Both the position numbers and the translations under genes were made by a program. The notes below the pieces were generated by a model. It was not told the DNA's origin and did no database searches. It saw nothing but the letters and a program-made list of their open reading frames with translations. This document shows positions 32,793 through 41,691 of a stretch of 64,000 nt of DNA, piece after piece; within the stretch, counting starts at the first letter, position 1; every line of letters starts with the position of its first letter. The stretch spans positions 372,001 through 436,000 of the forward strand of contig NZ_JAUTDO010000004.1 of the NCBI RefSeq assembly GCF_030646165.1, in the 5' to 3' direction. This stretch comes from Conexibacter sp. CPCC 206217 (lineage in GTDB: Bacteria > Actinomycetota > Thermoleophilia > Solirubrobacterales > Solirubrobacteraceae).

Positions 32793-34715
32793 CTAGTCGA
32801 ACTGCGGGATCCGCACGACGCTCGGCGACGGGGACGCTCTGTCGAAGGTCAGCCGGAAGCTGTCGCCCGGCATCGCCGGATACGCACCGGCGCCGGCGCC
32901 GATCGTCGTCCATGTCGTGCCGCCGTCGCGCGACAGGTCGACGGCGGTGAACGCTGTCCCGCCCGTCATCGCGTAGCCCGCGGGGTAGACCTCGGCGTGC
33001 GTGACGATCGTCTGATCTCTGGCGAGCACGATCGGCACGGGACTCGTGTACGCGCCGCCGCCGGGCGGCACCAGGCCGCGCGCCACGACCTGGGCGCTCC
33101 CGGCGGTGCCGCCGAGCACCACGCTCGACGGGCCCATCGCCGCCAGGTCCCAGTCGTTCATCCAGACGCGGCCGTCGATCGGGCCGAGGATGCTCAGCGC
33201 GGTCGCCTGCGGGTCGCTCATCGCGATCACGCTCGTCGTCGCGATCGTGCCCGAGACCGGCGCGGCGCTCGCCTCGAACAGTCTCACGCGGCCCGGCCCC
33301 GAGTTCTCGAAGGCGACGTCGAACGTCACGCCCTGGATGTCGAGCCACAGCCGTTCGTCGGGGTGGCCGACGGTGTCCGGGTTGAACAGCTGGAGCCCGC
33401 GCCACTGCACGTTGCCCGTGCCGGCTCTGACGGCGTCGAGCACGATCTGCAGCCCGTCGATCTCGATCTGCACGTCGGCGTCGGCGATCGGCGCGAAGCG
33501 GCAGCCGGCGAGCGTGAGGTTCGTGGTGGCCCTCGACGTGAAGCGCTCGACGATGACGCAGTCGCGCAGCGTCACGCGCGGCGGCGCGCCGGAGATCGCG
33601 AACGCCGCGTCGCCGGAGATCGGCGGCAGACCGTCGCGGCTGGGCGAGACCGCGACGCAGCGGACGTACTCCAGCGGGCCGTGCGGTCTGCCGGTGATCG
33701 GCTCGCCCTCGGCGGGCGCGAGCCCGCCGACGCCGCAGCCGAACCCGCGCATGACCTTCGTCAGCGTCGGCGTGCGGATCGCCGTGCAGTCGACCCAGCG
33801 CAGCAGCTGGGCGTCGGCGTCGAGCGGCTCGTTGTAGTTGTTGTGCGTGTAGCCGATGTTGAAGGCGCCGTCGATCGTCGCGCGCGAGACGACCGCGTCG
33901 GTGACCGCGTTGACCTCGATCCCGACGTCGGCGCTGTTGCGGCCGATGAAGCCGTCGACCGTCAGCTTCTCGATCCGCACGCGGCCGCCGACCTGGAGGT
34001 TCGCCGAGCCCAGCGTGGCCGTCGGCGCTTCGAGGCGGTCGTGCGAGCAGCGCTCGATGCGGATCTCGCCCGCGGTGAGGTTCGGCGGGAAGAAGCGGTC
34101 GTCGCCGCCCGTGTTGCTCTCGAAGCCGCCGATGTAGAAGCCGTTCGCCCCGCCGAGCGCGTGGCAGTCGGCGGCGTAGAAGCTGTTCAACCGCACCGTG
34201 TCGTCCAGCTCCGCGACGGCGAGCGCGAGCCAGACGAACGGCCGGTGCAGTCTTCCCTCGACCCGGCCGGGCGGGAGGTTGATCGCCTCGCAGCGCTCGA
34301 GCCTGACGTCCCCGAAGCTGATGTTGCGCTGCTGCCCCGACGCGATCGTGCCCAGCAGCGCCGCGGCGGAGCCGACTCTCTGCGCGCCGTCGATCAAGAT
34401 GTCGTGGACCCACAGGTCACCCACCGCCACCCCTCTGGTGGGATCGGCGTTCGCTGCCAGCAGCAGCGACTGCGCGGCGGCGGTGAACTGGATCTGAGAC
34501 CCGGCGCCGTCGATCTCCAGCAGGCCGCTGTGGCCGAGCGGCAGCGTCACGGCGGTCGCCCCGACGCTCGACTGCCACAGCGTCAGCGTCGTGAAGTCGA
34601 TCACCACGCGCGCCCGTTCACCGGGCGTCAGCCAAGCGGCGGCGGCGTCGACCGCCTCCTGGACCTTGTCGATGCTTCTCGTCGCTGCGGTAGCACTTAC
34701 GAGGAAGGTTCTCAT
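32793..34715 (-). CDS. Right-handed beta-helix protein, pectate-lyase-like fold
   Basis: A 640-residue protein of unknown function. Short repeating strands (VRLERCEAINL, IRIERCSHDRLE, VRIEKLTVDGFIGRNS, LRWVDCTAIRTP, LEYVRCVAVSPS, VTLRDCVIVERF, LTLAGCRFAPI) give a right-handed parallel beta-helix of the pectate-lyase superfamily. Such proteins bind or cleave polysaccharides. The catalytic Asp/Arg set of lyases is not recognised. No signal peptide or membrane segment is visible, unusual for this fold outside phages and surface proteins. The C-terminal 120 residues form a separate beta domain. AGA codons are frequent. It starts the glycan region and may act on, or bind, the same surface glycan. 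Confidence 0.75.
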   Translation of the reverse strand: MRTFLVSATAATRSIDKVQEAVDAAAAWLTPGERARVVIDFTTLTLWQSSVGATAVTLPLGHSGLLEIDGAGSQIQFTAAAQSLLLAANADPTRGVAVGDLWVHDILIDGAQRVGSAAALLGTIASGQQRNISFGDVRLERCEAINLPPGRVEGRLHRPFVWLALAVAELDDTVRLNSFYAADCHALGGANGFYIGGFESNTGGDDRFFPPNLTAGEIRIERCSHDRLEAPTATLGSANLQVGGRVRIEKLTVDGFIGRNSADVGIEVNAVTDAVVSRATIDGAFNIGYTHNNYNEPLDADAQLLRWVDCTAIRTPTLTKVMRGFGCGVGGLAPAEGEPITGRPHGPLEYVRCVAVSPSRDGLPPISGDAAFAISGAPPRVTLRDCVIVERFTSRATTNLTLAGCRFAPIADADVQIEIDGLQIVLDAVRAGTGNVQWRGLQLFNPDTVGHPDERLWLDIQGVTFDVAFENSGPGRVRLFEASAAPVSGTIATTSVIAMSDPQATALSILGPIDGRVWMNDWDLAAMGPSSVVLGGTAGSAQVVARGLVPPGGGAYTSPVPIVLARDQTIVTHAEVYPAGYAMTGGTAFTAVDLSRDGGTTWTTIGAGAGAYPAMPGDSFRLTFDRASPSPSVVRIPQFD

Positions 34716-34798
34716 GGTGCGACGACCGTAATTTGGCGCGCAAACCTCCAGGTGTGGAAGTTGTTATGCGTCGATGGTCGGTAACAAGCGGCGCTCGG

Positions 34799-35380
34799 TC
34801 AGCGCCAGCCGCCGGTCTCGCCCTTGTAGAGGCCGTCGCCTCTGAGCACGAGCCGCCAGGTGCGCGAGAGGATCCTCAGGTCGAGCTTGAGCGACTGATG
34901 CTCGACGTACCAGAGGTCCAGCTCGATCCGCTCGCTCCACGGCAGCGAGGCGCGGCCGTTGATCTGCGCCCAGCCGGTCAGTCCCGGCTTGACCTTCAGG
35001 CGGCCGCGCTGGCGCTCGCTGTACTGGTCGACCTGCACCTGCACGGTCGGGCGCGGGCCGACGATCGACATCTCGCCGCGCACGACGTTCCACAGGTTCG
35101 GCAGCTCGTCGAGTGAGGTGCGGCGCAGGAACGCGCCCATCCGCGTGATGCGGTCGTCGCCCTCCTGCACGGCCAGCCCGGCGCCGGTGAACTCGGCCCC
35201 TCTGACCATCGTGCGCAGCTTGTAGATCTCGAACGGTCTGCCGTCCCTGCCGACGCGGCGCTGGGTGTAGATCGGATGGCCGGGCGACTCGAGCCGGATC
35301 AGCAACGCGGCAAGCGCCACCAGCGGCGCGCCGACGAGCGTGCCGATCAGGCCGAGCAGGAGGTCGAGCGCGCGTTTCAT
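34799..35380 (-). CDS. Undecaprenyl-phosphate sugar phosphotransferase (bacterial sugar transferase)
   Basis: A 193-residue monotopic phosphoglycosyl transferase, the first step of lipid-linked glycan assembly: a sugar-1-phosphate is moved from a nucleotide sugar to undecaprenyl phosphate. One re-entrant N-terminal helix (ALDLLLGLIGTLVGAPLVAL) is followed by the catalytic segment: IYTQRRVGRDGRPFEIYKLR, FLRRTSLDELPNLWNV with the Asp-Glu dyad, MSIVGPRP, and KPGLTGWAQINGR. It is the short form without the extra N-terminal membrane domain of WbaP. The start is ATG 35380; a GTG 12 bases upstream is an alternative. The first sugar is not predictable. Confidence 0.93.
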   Translation of the reverse strand: MKRALDLLLGLIGTLVGAPLVALAALLIRLESPGHPIYTQRRVGRDGRPFEIYKLRTMVRGAEFTGAGLAVQEGDDRITRMGAFLRRTSLDELPNLWNVVRGEMSIVGPRPTVQVQVDQYSERQRGRLKVKPGLTGWAQINGRASLPWSERIELDLWYVEHQSLKLDLRILSRTWRLVLRGDGLYKGETGGWR

Positions 35381-35468
35381 CGAGCCGCCCACCGCGAGTT
35401 CTGAGCCGCGCCACGCCGTGCGCGCGCCTGCCGGGGAACTCGCAGTTGAACGCGCGCCAGGCGAGTGT

Positions 35469-36611
35469 TCAACGTGTTCCCTCCGGCGGTTCCCAGCCGG
35501 CCTCGGTCGGCTCGCGCAGGACGTCGAAGAGGCCGGCGCCGAGCGCGGCGGTCGTCAGCACGTAGTAGCGCGCGACCAGCAGCGGACGGGCGGGGATCGC
35601 GCGTGCCAGCAACGCCGCGGCGACGATCACCAGCTGCGCCGCGAGCGCGAGCGCGTACGGCCGGCCGCGGCGGGCGAGCACGACGCTCGTCGACAGCAGC
35701 GCGGCGTGCAGGAACGGCGTCGCGTAGCGCAGCAGGCGGTGGGAGAAGATCATCAGGCCGTAGCGCGGGCCGTAGCCCTTGAAGTCGAGCATCCCGCCGT
35801 GCAGGACGATCGGCCAGCCGTGGGTCATCATCCGCCGCTTGCGGGCGAACTCGCCCTCGATCGACGGGACCATCTTCTCCGTCGCGCGAGCCTCGGCGGC
35901 GTACAGCGCGCGCCAGCCGTTCTTGACCATCTTGAACGGGAACGAGAGGTCGTGGCCCATGATCGGGTCGACCTCGATGTACGCCTCGCGGCGGGTCGCG
36001 TAGATCGCGCCGTTGCCGCCGGTGACGGAGGCGAGCCGCGACTCGAGCCCGCGCAGCGCCATCTCGTAGCGCCAATAGAGCCCCTCCTGGTTGGTGCCGC
36101 CCTCGTTCACGAACGCGACCTGCCCGCAGACGTAGCCGACCTCGGGCGCGCCGGCGAACGGCGCGACGAGCTTGCGCAGCGCGTCCGGCTCCCAGAAGGC
36201 GTTCGCGTCGGAGAAGGCGACGATTCGTCCGCTGGCCGCGCGCACGGCGGCGTCCTGCGCGCGGATCTTTCCCCCGCGCGGCAGCTCCAGCACCTGGTCG
36301 GCGCCGGCTTCGCGCGCCCGCTGCGGCGTCGCGTCGGGCGAGCCGTCGCAGGCGACGACGATCTCGAGCAGATCGGCCGGGTAGTCGAGCGCTCGCAGGT
36401 TGGCGACCTTGTCGGCGATCACCGACTCCTCCTGGTACGCCGCGACGATCACGGTGACGGAGGGCAAGGTTGCATCGGCCGAAGCCGCTCCCGTCCGCGC
36501 GAGCGGCTTCGGCAGCAATTTCGCCAGCAGCGCGAGCACGACGCCGTAGCCCGCCTGCGCGTAGACCACGAGGGCGGCACAGAGCCAGAAGAGGAGCTTC
36601 ACGAGCGGCAC
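35469..36611 (-). CDS. Membrane glycosyltransferase family 2
   Basis: A roughly 380-residue GT2 enzyme. One N-terminal helix (VKLLFWLCAALVVYAQAGYG) leads into the GT-A domain: VTVIVAAYQEESVI, EIVVACDGSPD, and the metal motif in VAFSDANAFW. The acceptor segment is GGNGAIYATRREAY, then a DPIMGHDLSFP loop. Three C-terminal helices (HAALLSTSVVLARR, YALALAAQLVIVAAALL, YYVLTTAALGAGLF) suggest a processive or membrane-bound enzyme. The start is ambiguous. GTG 36611 (before PLVKLLFW) places the helix at the N-terminus as usual; a longer reading to 36689 adds a basic stretch. It belongs to the surface glycan set. Confidence 0.87.
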   Translation of the reverse strand: MPLVKLLFWLCAALVVYAQAGYGVVLALLAKLLPKPLARTGAASADATLPSVTVIVAAYQEESVIADKVANLRALDYPADLLEIVVACDGSPDATPQRAREAGADQVLELPRGGKIRAQDAAVRAASGRIVAFSDANAFWEPDALRKLVAPFAGAPEVGYVCGQVAFVNEGGTNQEGLYWRYEMALRGLESRLASVTGGNGAIYATRREAYIEVDPIMGHDLSFPFKMVKNGWRALYAAEARATEKMVPSIEGEFARKRRMMTHGWPIVLHGGMLDFKGYGPRYGLMIFSHRLLRYATPFLHAALLSTSVVLARRGRPYALALAAQLVIVAAALLARAIPARPLLVARYYVLTTAALGAGLFDVLREPTEAGWEPPEGTR

Positions 36612-36753
36612 GGCGGGGATTCTTGCGGACCGCGCCCGCCGCCGCCCCGTCGCACCGTCTCGGAGCGCCCGCTGACCGCGTCCCGTCACCTCCGCGGGAA
36701 CGCTCGCAGGCGTATGCGTGTCGCCGAGGACGATCTCTTTCGCCGCGCAGCCG

Positions 36754-37986
36754 TCATCTGGACAACAAGGACCTGTACACGCTCAATGTTTGCTGGCCGA
36801 TGGCGTCCCACGAGTACTGCCCGGCGGCGGCTGTGCGAGCGGCGGCGGCGAGGCGGGCGCGGGCCGCCGGATCGGCGAGCAGGCGCACGAGCGCGGTGTG
36901 GAGGGCGGCGGGATCCCCGGGCGGGACCAGCTCCGCGGCGCCGGTGGCGGCGACCTCCGGGAAGCCGCCGACGGCGCTCAGCAGCAGCGGCGTGCCGAAG
37001 CCGAGCGCGGTGAAGAGGACGCCCGACTGGTCGATCTCGCGGTACGGCAGCACGACCAGGTCGGCGCGCTGGAAGAAGGCCGCGATCTCGTCGTCGGCGA
37101 CGAAGCGGGAGACGAAGCGGACGTTCGGCGGCGCGACGGCGCGCAACGGCGCGAGGTCCAGCTTCGGCAGGCCGACGACCCACAGCTCCGCGTCCTCGAT
37201 CCCGCGCCACGCCTCCAGCAGCACGTCGAGACCCTTGTACGGCCGCAGCAGCCCGAACATCAGCACGACCGGCCGCTCGCGCGGGACGGCGGCGAGCTCG
37301 GGCGGGAGCGGGCGGGCGGGAGCGGCCACGGACTCGCGGGTTGTGGACGCCACGGCCGGCTCGGCCCCGGACGCGGCGCCGGCCGCGGGCGCAGCGGCTG
37401 GAGGCGGACCCGGGACGAAGTGCGTGAACGCCCCGTGCGGGATCACGTGGACCTTGGCGGGGTCGACACGCAGCTCGTCGCGCAGGCGGGCGGCGCCGTG
37501 CTCGGAGTGGACGACGACGGCGTCGACGCGCTCGTAGAGGCGCCGCTGCGCGTCGAGCTGCCCGGGCCGCGGCTCGCGCGGGAGGACGTCGTGCGCGGTC
37601 AGCACCAGCGGACGGCCGCCGCCGTGCCGGCCCGCGCCGCGCCGCAGCAGCGGCAGCAGGTGGACGTCGACGGGCTGGACGCTGAGCCACTGGAAGTGGA
37701 CGACGTCGGCGGCGCGCGCGTGGCGGGCGTAGCGCAGCATGTCCGGCACGTGCTGCGCCAGTTTCGCCAGCATCCGCGACCGCGAGCCGGCGGCGCCGGG
37801 CGCGATCCGATAGAACGCCTCGTTGACGACGTAGCCGTCGCCGCGCGGGACGGTCCCGTAGGCGAAGCGGCTGGTCACCAGCTCGACGTCGGCGCCCGCG
37901 CGAGCGAGCGCAGCGGCGAGCGCATGGTCGTACGGCGGCGTGAAAGCCGACGGGTCGACGAGCTGCACGCGCACTGACGAGGACAT
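36754..37986 (-). CDS. Glycosyltransferase family 4
   Basis: A 410-residue GT4 (GT-B fold). The N-terminal acceptor domain includes FHFQWL-like VVHFQWLSVQPVDVHLL and VLTAHDVLPRE. The donor domain has MFGLLRPYKGLDVLLEAW, then VLPYREIDQSGVLFTALGFG with the E-x7-E-type nucleotide-sugar contact, and PVLLSAVGGFPE-like LLLSAVGGFPEVAATGA. An Ala/Pro-rich linker joins the halves. It adds one sugar to a growing surface glycan. The start is ATG 37986. It is divergent from the GT2 at 38010, with a 23-base gap, so a shared promoter region is very short. Confidence 0.9.
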   Translation of the reverse strand: MSSSVRVQLVDPSAFTPPYDHALAAALARAGADVELVTSRFAYGTVPRGDGYVVNEAFYRIAPGAAGSRSRMLAKLAQHVPDMLRYARHARAADVVHFQWLSVQPVDVHLLPLLRRGAGRHGGGRPLVLTAHDVLPREPRPGQLDAQRRLYERVDAVVVHSEHGAARLRDELRVDPAKVHVIPHGAFTHFVPGPPPAAAPAAGAASGAEPAVASTTRESVAAPARPLPPELAAVPRERPVVLMFGLLRPYKGLDVLLEAWRGIEDAELWVVGLPKLDLAPLRAVAPPNVRFVSRFVADDEIAAFFQRADLVVLPYREIDQSGVLFTALGFGTPLLLSAVGGFPEVAATGAAELVPPGDPAALHTALVRLLADPAARARLAAAARTAAAGQYSWDAIGQQTLSVYRSLLSR

Positions 37987-38009
37987 ACCGCCATCATCCA
38001 CCACCACGC

Positions 38010-38948
38010 ATGAGCATCGAAGTCTCCTACTGCATCGTCAACACCGAGCAGCGCGCGCTGCTTGAGCGCTGCCTCGACGCGATCCAGCGCGAGCAGCGCG
38101 ACCTTCCATTCGCGACCGAGGTGCTGGTGCTCGACAACACGAGCCGCGACGGCTCCGTCGGGATGGCGCGCGCGCATCCGGTCACGACCGAGCTGATCAG
38201 ACGCGAGCAGCGGCGCGGCAAGGCCGAGAACGACTCGACGCTGATGCAGCGCGCACGCGGCCGCTACTGCCTGCTGCTGAACGAGGACTCGGAGCTGATG
38301 CCGGGCGCCACGAGAGCGCTGCACGACGCGCTCGACACGACCGAGAGAGCGGCGACCGCCGGCGCGAAGCTGCTGCGCCCCGACGGCGGCCAGTATCCCT
38401 CCGCGTGGCGCTTCCCAACCCCCCGCACGGCCTTCTACGGCGCACTCGGCCTGCATAGGCGGCTGACCGTGCAGAGCCACGGCGACGTCGTCCGCGAGGT
38501 CGACTGGGCGCAGTCGGCGGCGCTGCTGGTGCGGCGCGAGGCGGCCGCGCGGATCGGCTGGATGGACCCGGCCTTCTTCGTCTACTCCGACGAGGTCGAC
38601 TTCTGCAAGCGCCTGCACGACGCCGGCTGGAAGAACCTCTACGTGCCGCAGGCGGAGGCGATCCACCACGAGCAGCTGTCGACCGGCAGCGTCCCGAAGC
38701 GGCGGATCGTCGAGCTGTCGCGCAACCGCGACCGCTACATGCGCAAGCACCACTCGCGTCTCTCGGCGATGCTCGTGCGCTGGCTGACGGCCTGGACGTA
38801 CGCGCTGCGCGCGCTCGCCGCCTACCTGCTGCCGCGCCACGACCCGGCGCGCTACTGGCAGCACGTGCGCGCGACGCTGCACCCCGAGCGCGGCGAGGGT
38901 CTGCGCGAGGCGGCCGCCGACTACAACCGCGGCGGCACACGGCTCTAG
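38010..38948 (+). CDS. Glycosyltransferase family 2, rhamnosyltransferase-like
   Basis: A 312-residue soluble GT2. The start is SIEVSYCIVNTEQRALLERC, followed by TEVLVLDNTSRDGSV. The metal-binding motif is LLLNEDSELMPG, an E-D-S variant of DxD. The acceptor loop VDWAQSAALLVRREAA and FFVYSDEVDFCKRLHDAGW (ED-type catalytic base region) follow, as in rhamnosyl- and WbbL-like enzymes. The C-terminus has a hydrophobic patch (RALAAYLLPRH). AGA codons appear at several positions. It faces the GT4 gene. Confidence 0.9.
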   Translation: MSIEVSYCIVNTEQRALLERCLDAIQREQRDLPFATEVLVLDNTSRDGSVGMARAHPVTTELIRREQRRGKAENDSTLMQRARGRYCLLLNEDSELMPGATRALHDALDTTERAATAGAKLLRPDGGQYPSAWRFPTPRTAFYGALGLHRRLTVQSHGDVVREVDWAQSAALLVRREAAARIGWMDPAFFVYSDEVDFCKRLHDAGWKNLYVPQAEAIHHEQLSTGSVPKRRIVELSRNRDRYMRKHHSRLSAMLVRWLTAWTYALRALAAYLLPRHDPARYWQHVRATLHPERGEGLREAAADYNRGGTRL

Positions 38949-39030
38949 CCGACGGAGGAGCGCCAGTCTGCTGCTGAGCGGTAGTGGACCTTCGGTCCTC
39001 GCGCGCGCAGGCGGCGACCACGACGCGCCG

Positions 39031-40515
39031 CTACGCCGAACGGCTGCCGCGCCGTCGCGCGGCAGCGACCGCGTCGCGCACCAGCGCGCGTTCCTCCGGG
39101 CGGAAGAAGCGCAGCGCGACGAGCGGCAGCGGCAGCACGACGAAGACCGCCGCGCGCGCGACGAAGCCGGCCGCGCCGGACGTCGGCAGCAGCAGCTCGC
39201 CGAGGGCGGCGCCACCGCCCAGCACGAGCGCGAGCTGGGCGATCCGCATCCATTCGAACGCGACATGGAACAGCCTGCGCGTCAGCAGGCGCATCACGAC
39301 GAGCATCGCGACGTAGGCGCCGCTGAGCGCGAGGCCGGCGCCGGCGATCCCCAGCGACGGCGTCAGCACCAGCAGCAGCACCACGTTGACGGCGAGCCCG
39401 ACGGCCGCGGCGGGGAAGTTGCGCGTCGTCACCTCGGCGCGGCCGGCGATCACGACGAAGATCACGAACAGGCCGTAGAGCGCCCAGCCGAGCGCCAGCC
39501 ACGGGATCGCCGTGTGCGCCTCGTAGAACGACGGCGCCGCCAAGAGTCTCGTCATCCAGCGGCCGAGCAGCAGCAGGCCCGCGACCGCCCAGCCGGTCAG
39601 CAGCAGGTAGTAGGTCGCGATGAAGGCGTAGAAGCTCGCGGCCTCTCTGTCGTCCTTGATCGAGTACGCCAGCGGCGGCCACGAGTACTGGAACGCGCGC
39701 ACGACGAACGCGACCGTGCCGGCGAGCTTGACCGCGAGCGAGTAGACGCCGGCGGTCGCCGCGCCGTACCTGTGGAACAGGTAGTAGCGATCGACGAGGT
39801 TGAGCGCGTAGACGGATGCGTCCGCCGGCACCGTCGGGAAGCCGAATCTGAGCAGGTCGCGCAGCGAGTGCAGGTTCGGGTGGTCGGCACCGCCGCGGCG
39901 CGGGCGCAGACGGTGGCGCATCGTCCACCACAGCCCCAGCAGCACGACGGTCGAGGCGCCGTAGTTGCCCAGCAGGAGGCCGAACGCGCCCTCGTCGCGC
40001 GCGACGACGAGGTAGACCGTCAGCGCGATCGTCAGCAGCACGTTCGACAGCGTCGTCAGCGCGTACGCCCGTGCACGCTCGTCGACGCGCAGCAGCGCGT
40101 ACGCCAGCTCGAGGTTCGTGAACGTCCACAGCCCGAGCACGGCGATCCGCATCACGCTCGCGTCGTGGTAGCCGAGCACGAGGTCCGACAGCGGCGCGGC
40201 GAAGATCGCCAGCGGGATCGCGACGATCGTCGTCGCGGCGAGCAGGAAGCCGACCGCGCGGCGAGCCAGCGCGTCGCGCCGCGCGCGGTCCTCGTCGACG
40301 TAGTGGTAGCGCACGAGCGCCTCGCCGATCCCGAGCCGCACGAGGATGCTGAACAGCACGATCGCCGTCATCATCAGCTCGGCGACGCCGTAGTCGGCCT
40401 CGCTGACGTGGCGCGTGTAGATCGGCAGCAGCGCGACCGCGAAGACCTTCGAGACGATGTCGCCGACCTGGTAGGCGACGGTCGTCGTGAGGAGGCGCTT
40501 GATCAAGCTCTGCAC
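39031..40515 (-). CDS. Wzx-like polysaccharide flippase (MATE/MOP superfamily)
   Basis: A 494-residue polytopic protein with about 12-14 helices. It should flip undecaprenyl-linked oligosaccharides to the outer face of the membrane. The first helix carries TTTVAYQVGDIVSKVFAVAL and PIYTRHVSEADYG, a hallmark of the PST/Wzx family. Further blocks are LLLGNYGASTVVLLGLWW and DRYYLFHRYGAATAGVYSLA. The start GTG 40515 has no visible ribosome-binding site. It sits amid glycosyltransferases and is the natural exporter for the glycan. Confidence 0.9.
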   Translation of the reverse strand: MQSLIKRLLTTTVAYQVGDIVSKVFAVALLPIYTRHVSEADYGVAELMMTAIVLFSILVRLGIGEALVRYHYVDEDRARRDALARRAVGFLLAATTIVAIPLAIFAAPLSDLVLGYHDASVMRIAVLGLWTFTNLELAYALLRVDERARAYALTTLSNVLLTIALTVYLVVARDEGAFGLLLGNYGASTVVLLGLWWTMRHRLRPRRGGADHPNLHSLRDLLRFGFPTVPADASVYALNLVDRYYLFHRYGAATAGVYSLAVKLAGTVAFVVRAFQYSWPPLAYSIKDDREAASFYAFIATYYLLLTGWAVAGLLLLGRWMTRLLAAPSFYEAHTAIPWLALGWALYGLFVIFVVIAGRAEVTTRNFPAAAVGLAVNVVLLLVLTPSLGIAGAGLALSGAYVAMLVVMRLLTRRLFHVAFEWMRIAQLALVLGGGAALGELLLPTSGAAGFVARAAVFVVLPLPLVALRFFRPEERALVRDAVAAARRRGSRSA

Positions 40516-40552
40516 GGCGCAGGACGGTACTCGGTAGCGTCCACGGACCGTC

Positions 40553-41017
40553 ATGCCCGAGCCTGCCGACGACCCGCTCGCACTGCTGCTGCTGCCGGTC
40601 CCGCTGGAGCAGTTCGAGCACGCCGAGCACGCGCGCGACCTGCTGCGCGCGCCGCGCGTGGTCGCGCTGGAGCCGCCGCGGATGTCGTGGCAGCGGATCG
40701 CGCGGCTGCCCGGCACGCTCGCGCTCGGCGTCGGCGTGCGGCAGGCGAAGCGGCTGCGGCTGCCGGGCCCCGTGCGTGTCGTCGTGCTCTACGACGCGCT
40801 CCAACTGCCGCTCGCGCAGGGGTTGCAGCTGCGCCACGCGGGCGCCGAGCTGTGGCGCGCCGAGGCCGTCGCGGAGGCGACGGCGCAGGCGACGTTCGCG
40901 TTCGACCCCGCCGACGCGGCCGCGCTCGGCGACGATCCTGGCGCCGACGCGTTCGATCGCAACGGCCCGCTGTGGGACCGGCTGGAGCGGCTCGGCGTCG
41001 CCGCGTTCAAGGACTGA
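40553..41017 (+). CDS. Hypothetical protein, unknown function
   Basis: A 154-residue protein that is not recognised. The third codon positions are strongly GC-rich, as expected for a real gene, and no long conserved frame competes. The sequence is rich in Leu, Ala, Arg and Pro, with LALLLLPVPLEQFEHAEHAR at the start and VRVVVLYDALQLPLAQG in the middle. No signal peptide, transmembrane segment or motif is clear. It is divergent from the flippase by 37 bases and 77 bases ahead of the AlgH-like gene. It may belong to the glycan locus. It could be lineage-specific. Confidence 0.6.
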   Translation: MPEPADDPLALLLLPVPLEQFEHAEHARDLLRAPRVVALEPPRMSWQRIARLPGTLALGVGVRQAKRLRLPGPVRVVVLYDALQLPLAQGLQLRHAGAELWRAEAVAEATAQATFAFDPADAAALGDDPGADAFDRNGPLWDRLERLGVAAFKD

Positions 41018-41094
41018 GCCACCTCGACCACAGATAGCTGTGCAGTCGTCCAACCCGGCCTGGATCGTCGCGCGAGGTGCGCCACAATGAGCTG

Positions 41095-41640
41095 ATGGAC
41101 TCGCTGAAGGGCAAGCTGCTGCTCGCTTCGCCGGCGCTGGAGGATCCCAACTTCGCGCGCACCGTCGTGCTGATCGCGGAGCACAACGAGGACGGGGCGA
41201 TGGGCCTCGTGCTGAACCGCCCCGCGACGACCACGGTGGCCGAGAGCGCGCCGGAGCTGGAGGAGCTGGTCGACGCGCAGGAGCCGATCTACATCGGCGG
41301 CCCGGTGCAGCCGTCGGCCGTGATCGTGCTCGCGACCTTCGAGCAGCCCGACGCCGCCGGCCTGCTCGTCAACGACGAGGTCGGCTTCCTCTCCGCCGAA
41401 GCCGACTTCGAGACCTCGCGCGCCGCGACGCGCGAGCTGCGCGTCTTCGCCGGCCACGCCGGCTGGGGACCCGGCCAGCTCGACGAGGAGCTCGACAGGG
41501 AGGACTGGATCGTCGAGCCGCCGCTGCCGCAGGAGCTGTTCAGCGAGGACGCCGAGGAGCTGTGGGCCGACGTGCTGACGCGCAAGGGCGGGGCGTTCGC
41601 GCTCGTCGCGCGGATGCCGCTCGACCCGTCGGTGAACTAG
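41095..41640 (+). CDS. YqgE/AlgH family protein (UPF0301)
   Basis: A 181-residue member of UPF0301. Characteristic segments are KLLLASPALEDPNFARTVVL, EHNEDGAMGLVLNRP, IYIGGPVQP and GHAGWGPGQLDEEL. Members have an alpha/beta fold, and AlgH was first linked to alginate control in Pseudomonas; the biochemical role is still unknown. The ATG 41095 matches the usual N-terminus. It is convergent with the minus-strand FlgD-like gene. Confidence 0.93.
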   Translation: MDSLKGKLLLASPALEDPNFARTVVLIAEHNEDGAMGLVLNRPATTTVAESAPELEELVDAQEPIYIGGPVQPSAVIVLATFEQPDAAGLLVNDEVGFLSAEADFETSRAATRELRVFAGHAGWGPGQLDEELDREDWIVEPPLPQELFSEDAEELWADVLTRKGGAFALVARMPLDPSVN

Positions 41641-41691
41641 CGCCCCTGCTCCGCGCGCGGACACCCGCGGCGCCGGCGTGCCCGGTGCGGC

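Noticed and set aside
32793..34715. Prophage tailspike
   Set aside because: The beta-helix fold would fit, but no other phage gene is near and the neighbours are envelope genes.
32997..34784. Plus-strand frame opposite the beta-helix protein
   Set aside because: It has strongly basic, repetitive composition (many R, D, V) with no fold; the minus frame shows beta-helix repeats.
38945..41053. Minus-strand frame of over 700 codons covering the Wzx gene
   Set aside because: It is a shifted frame of the flippase; only the flippase frame gives a normal membrane protein.
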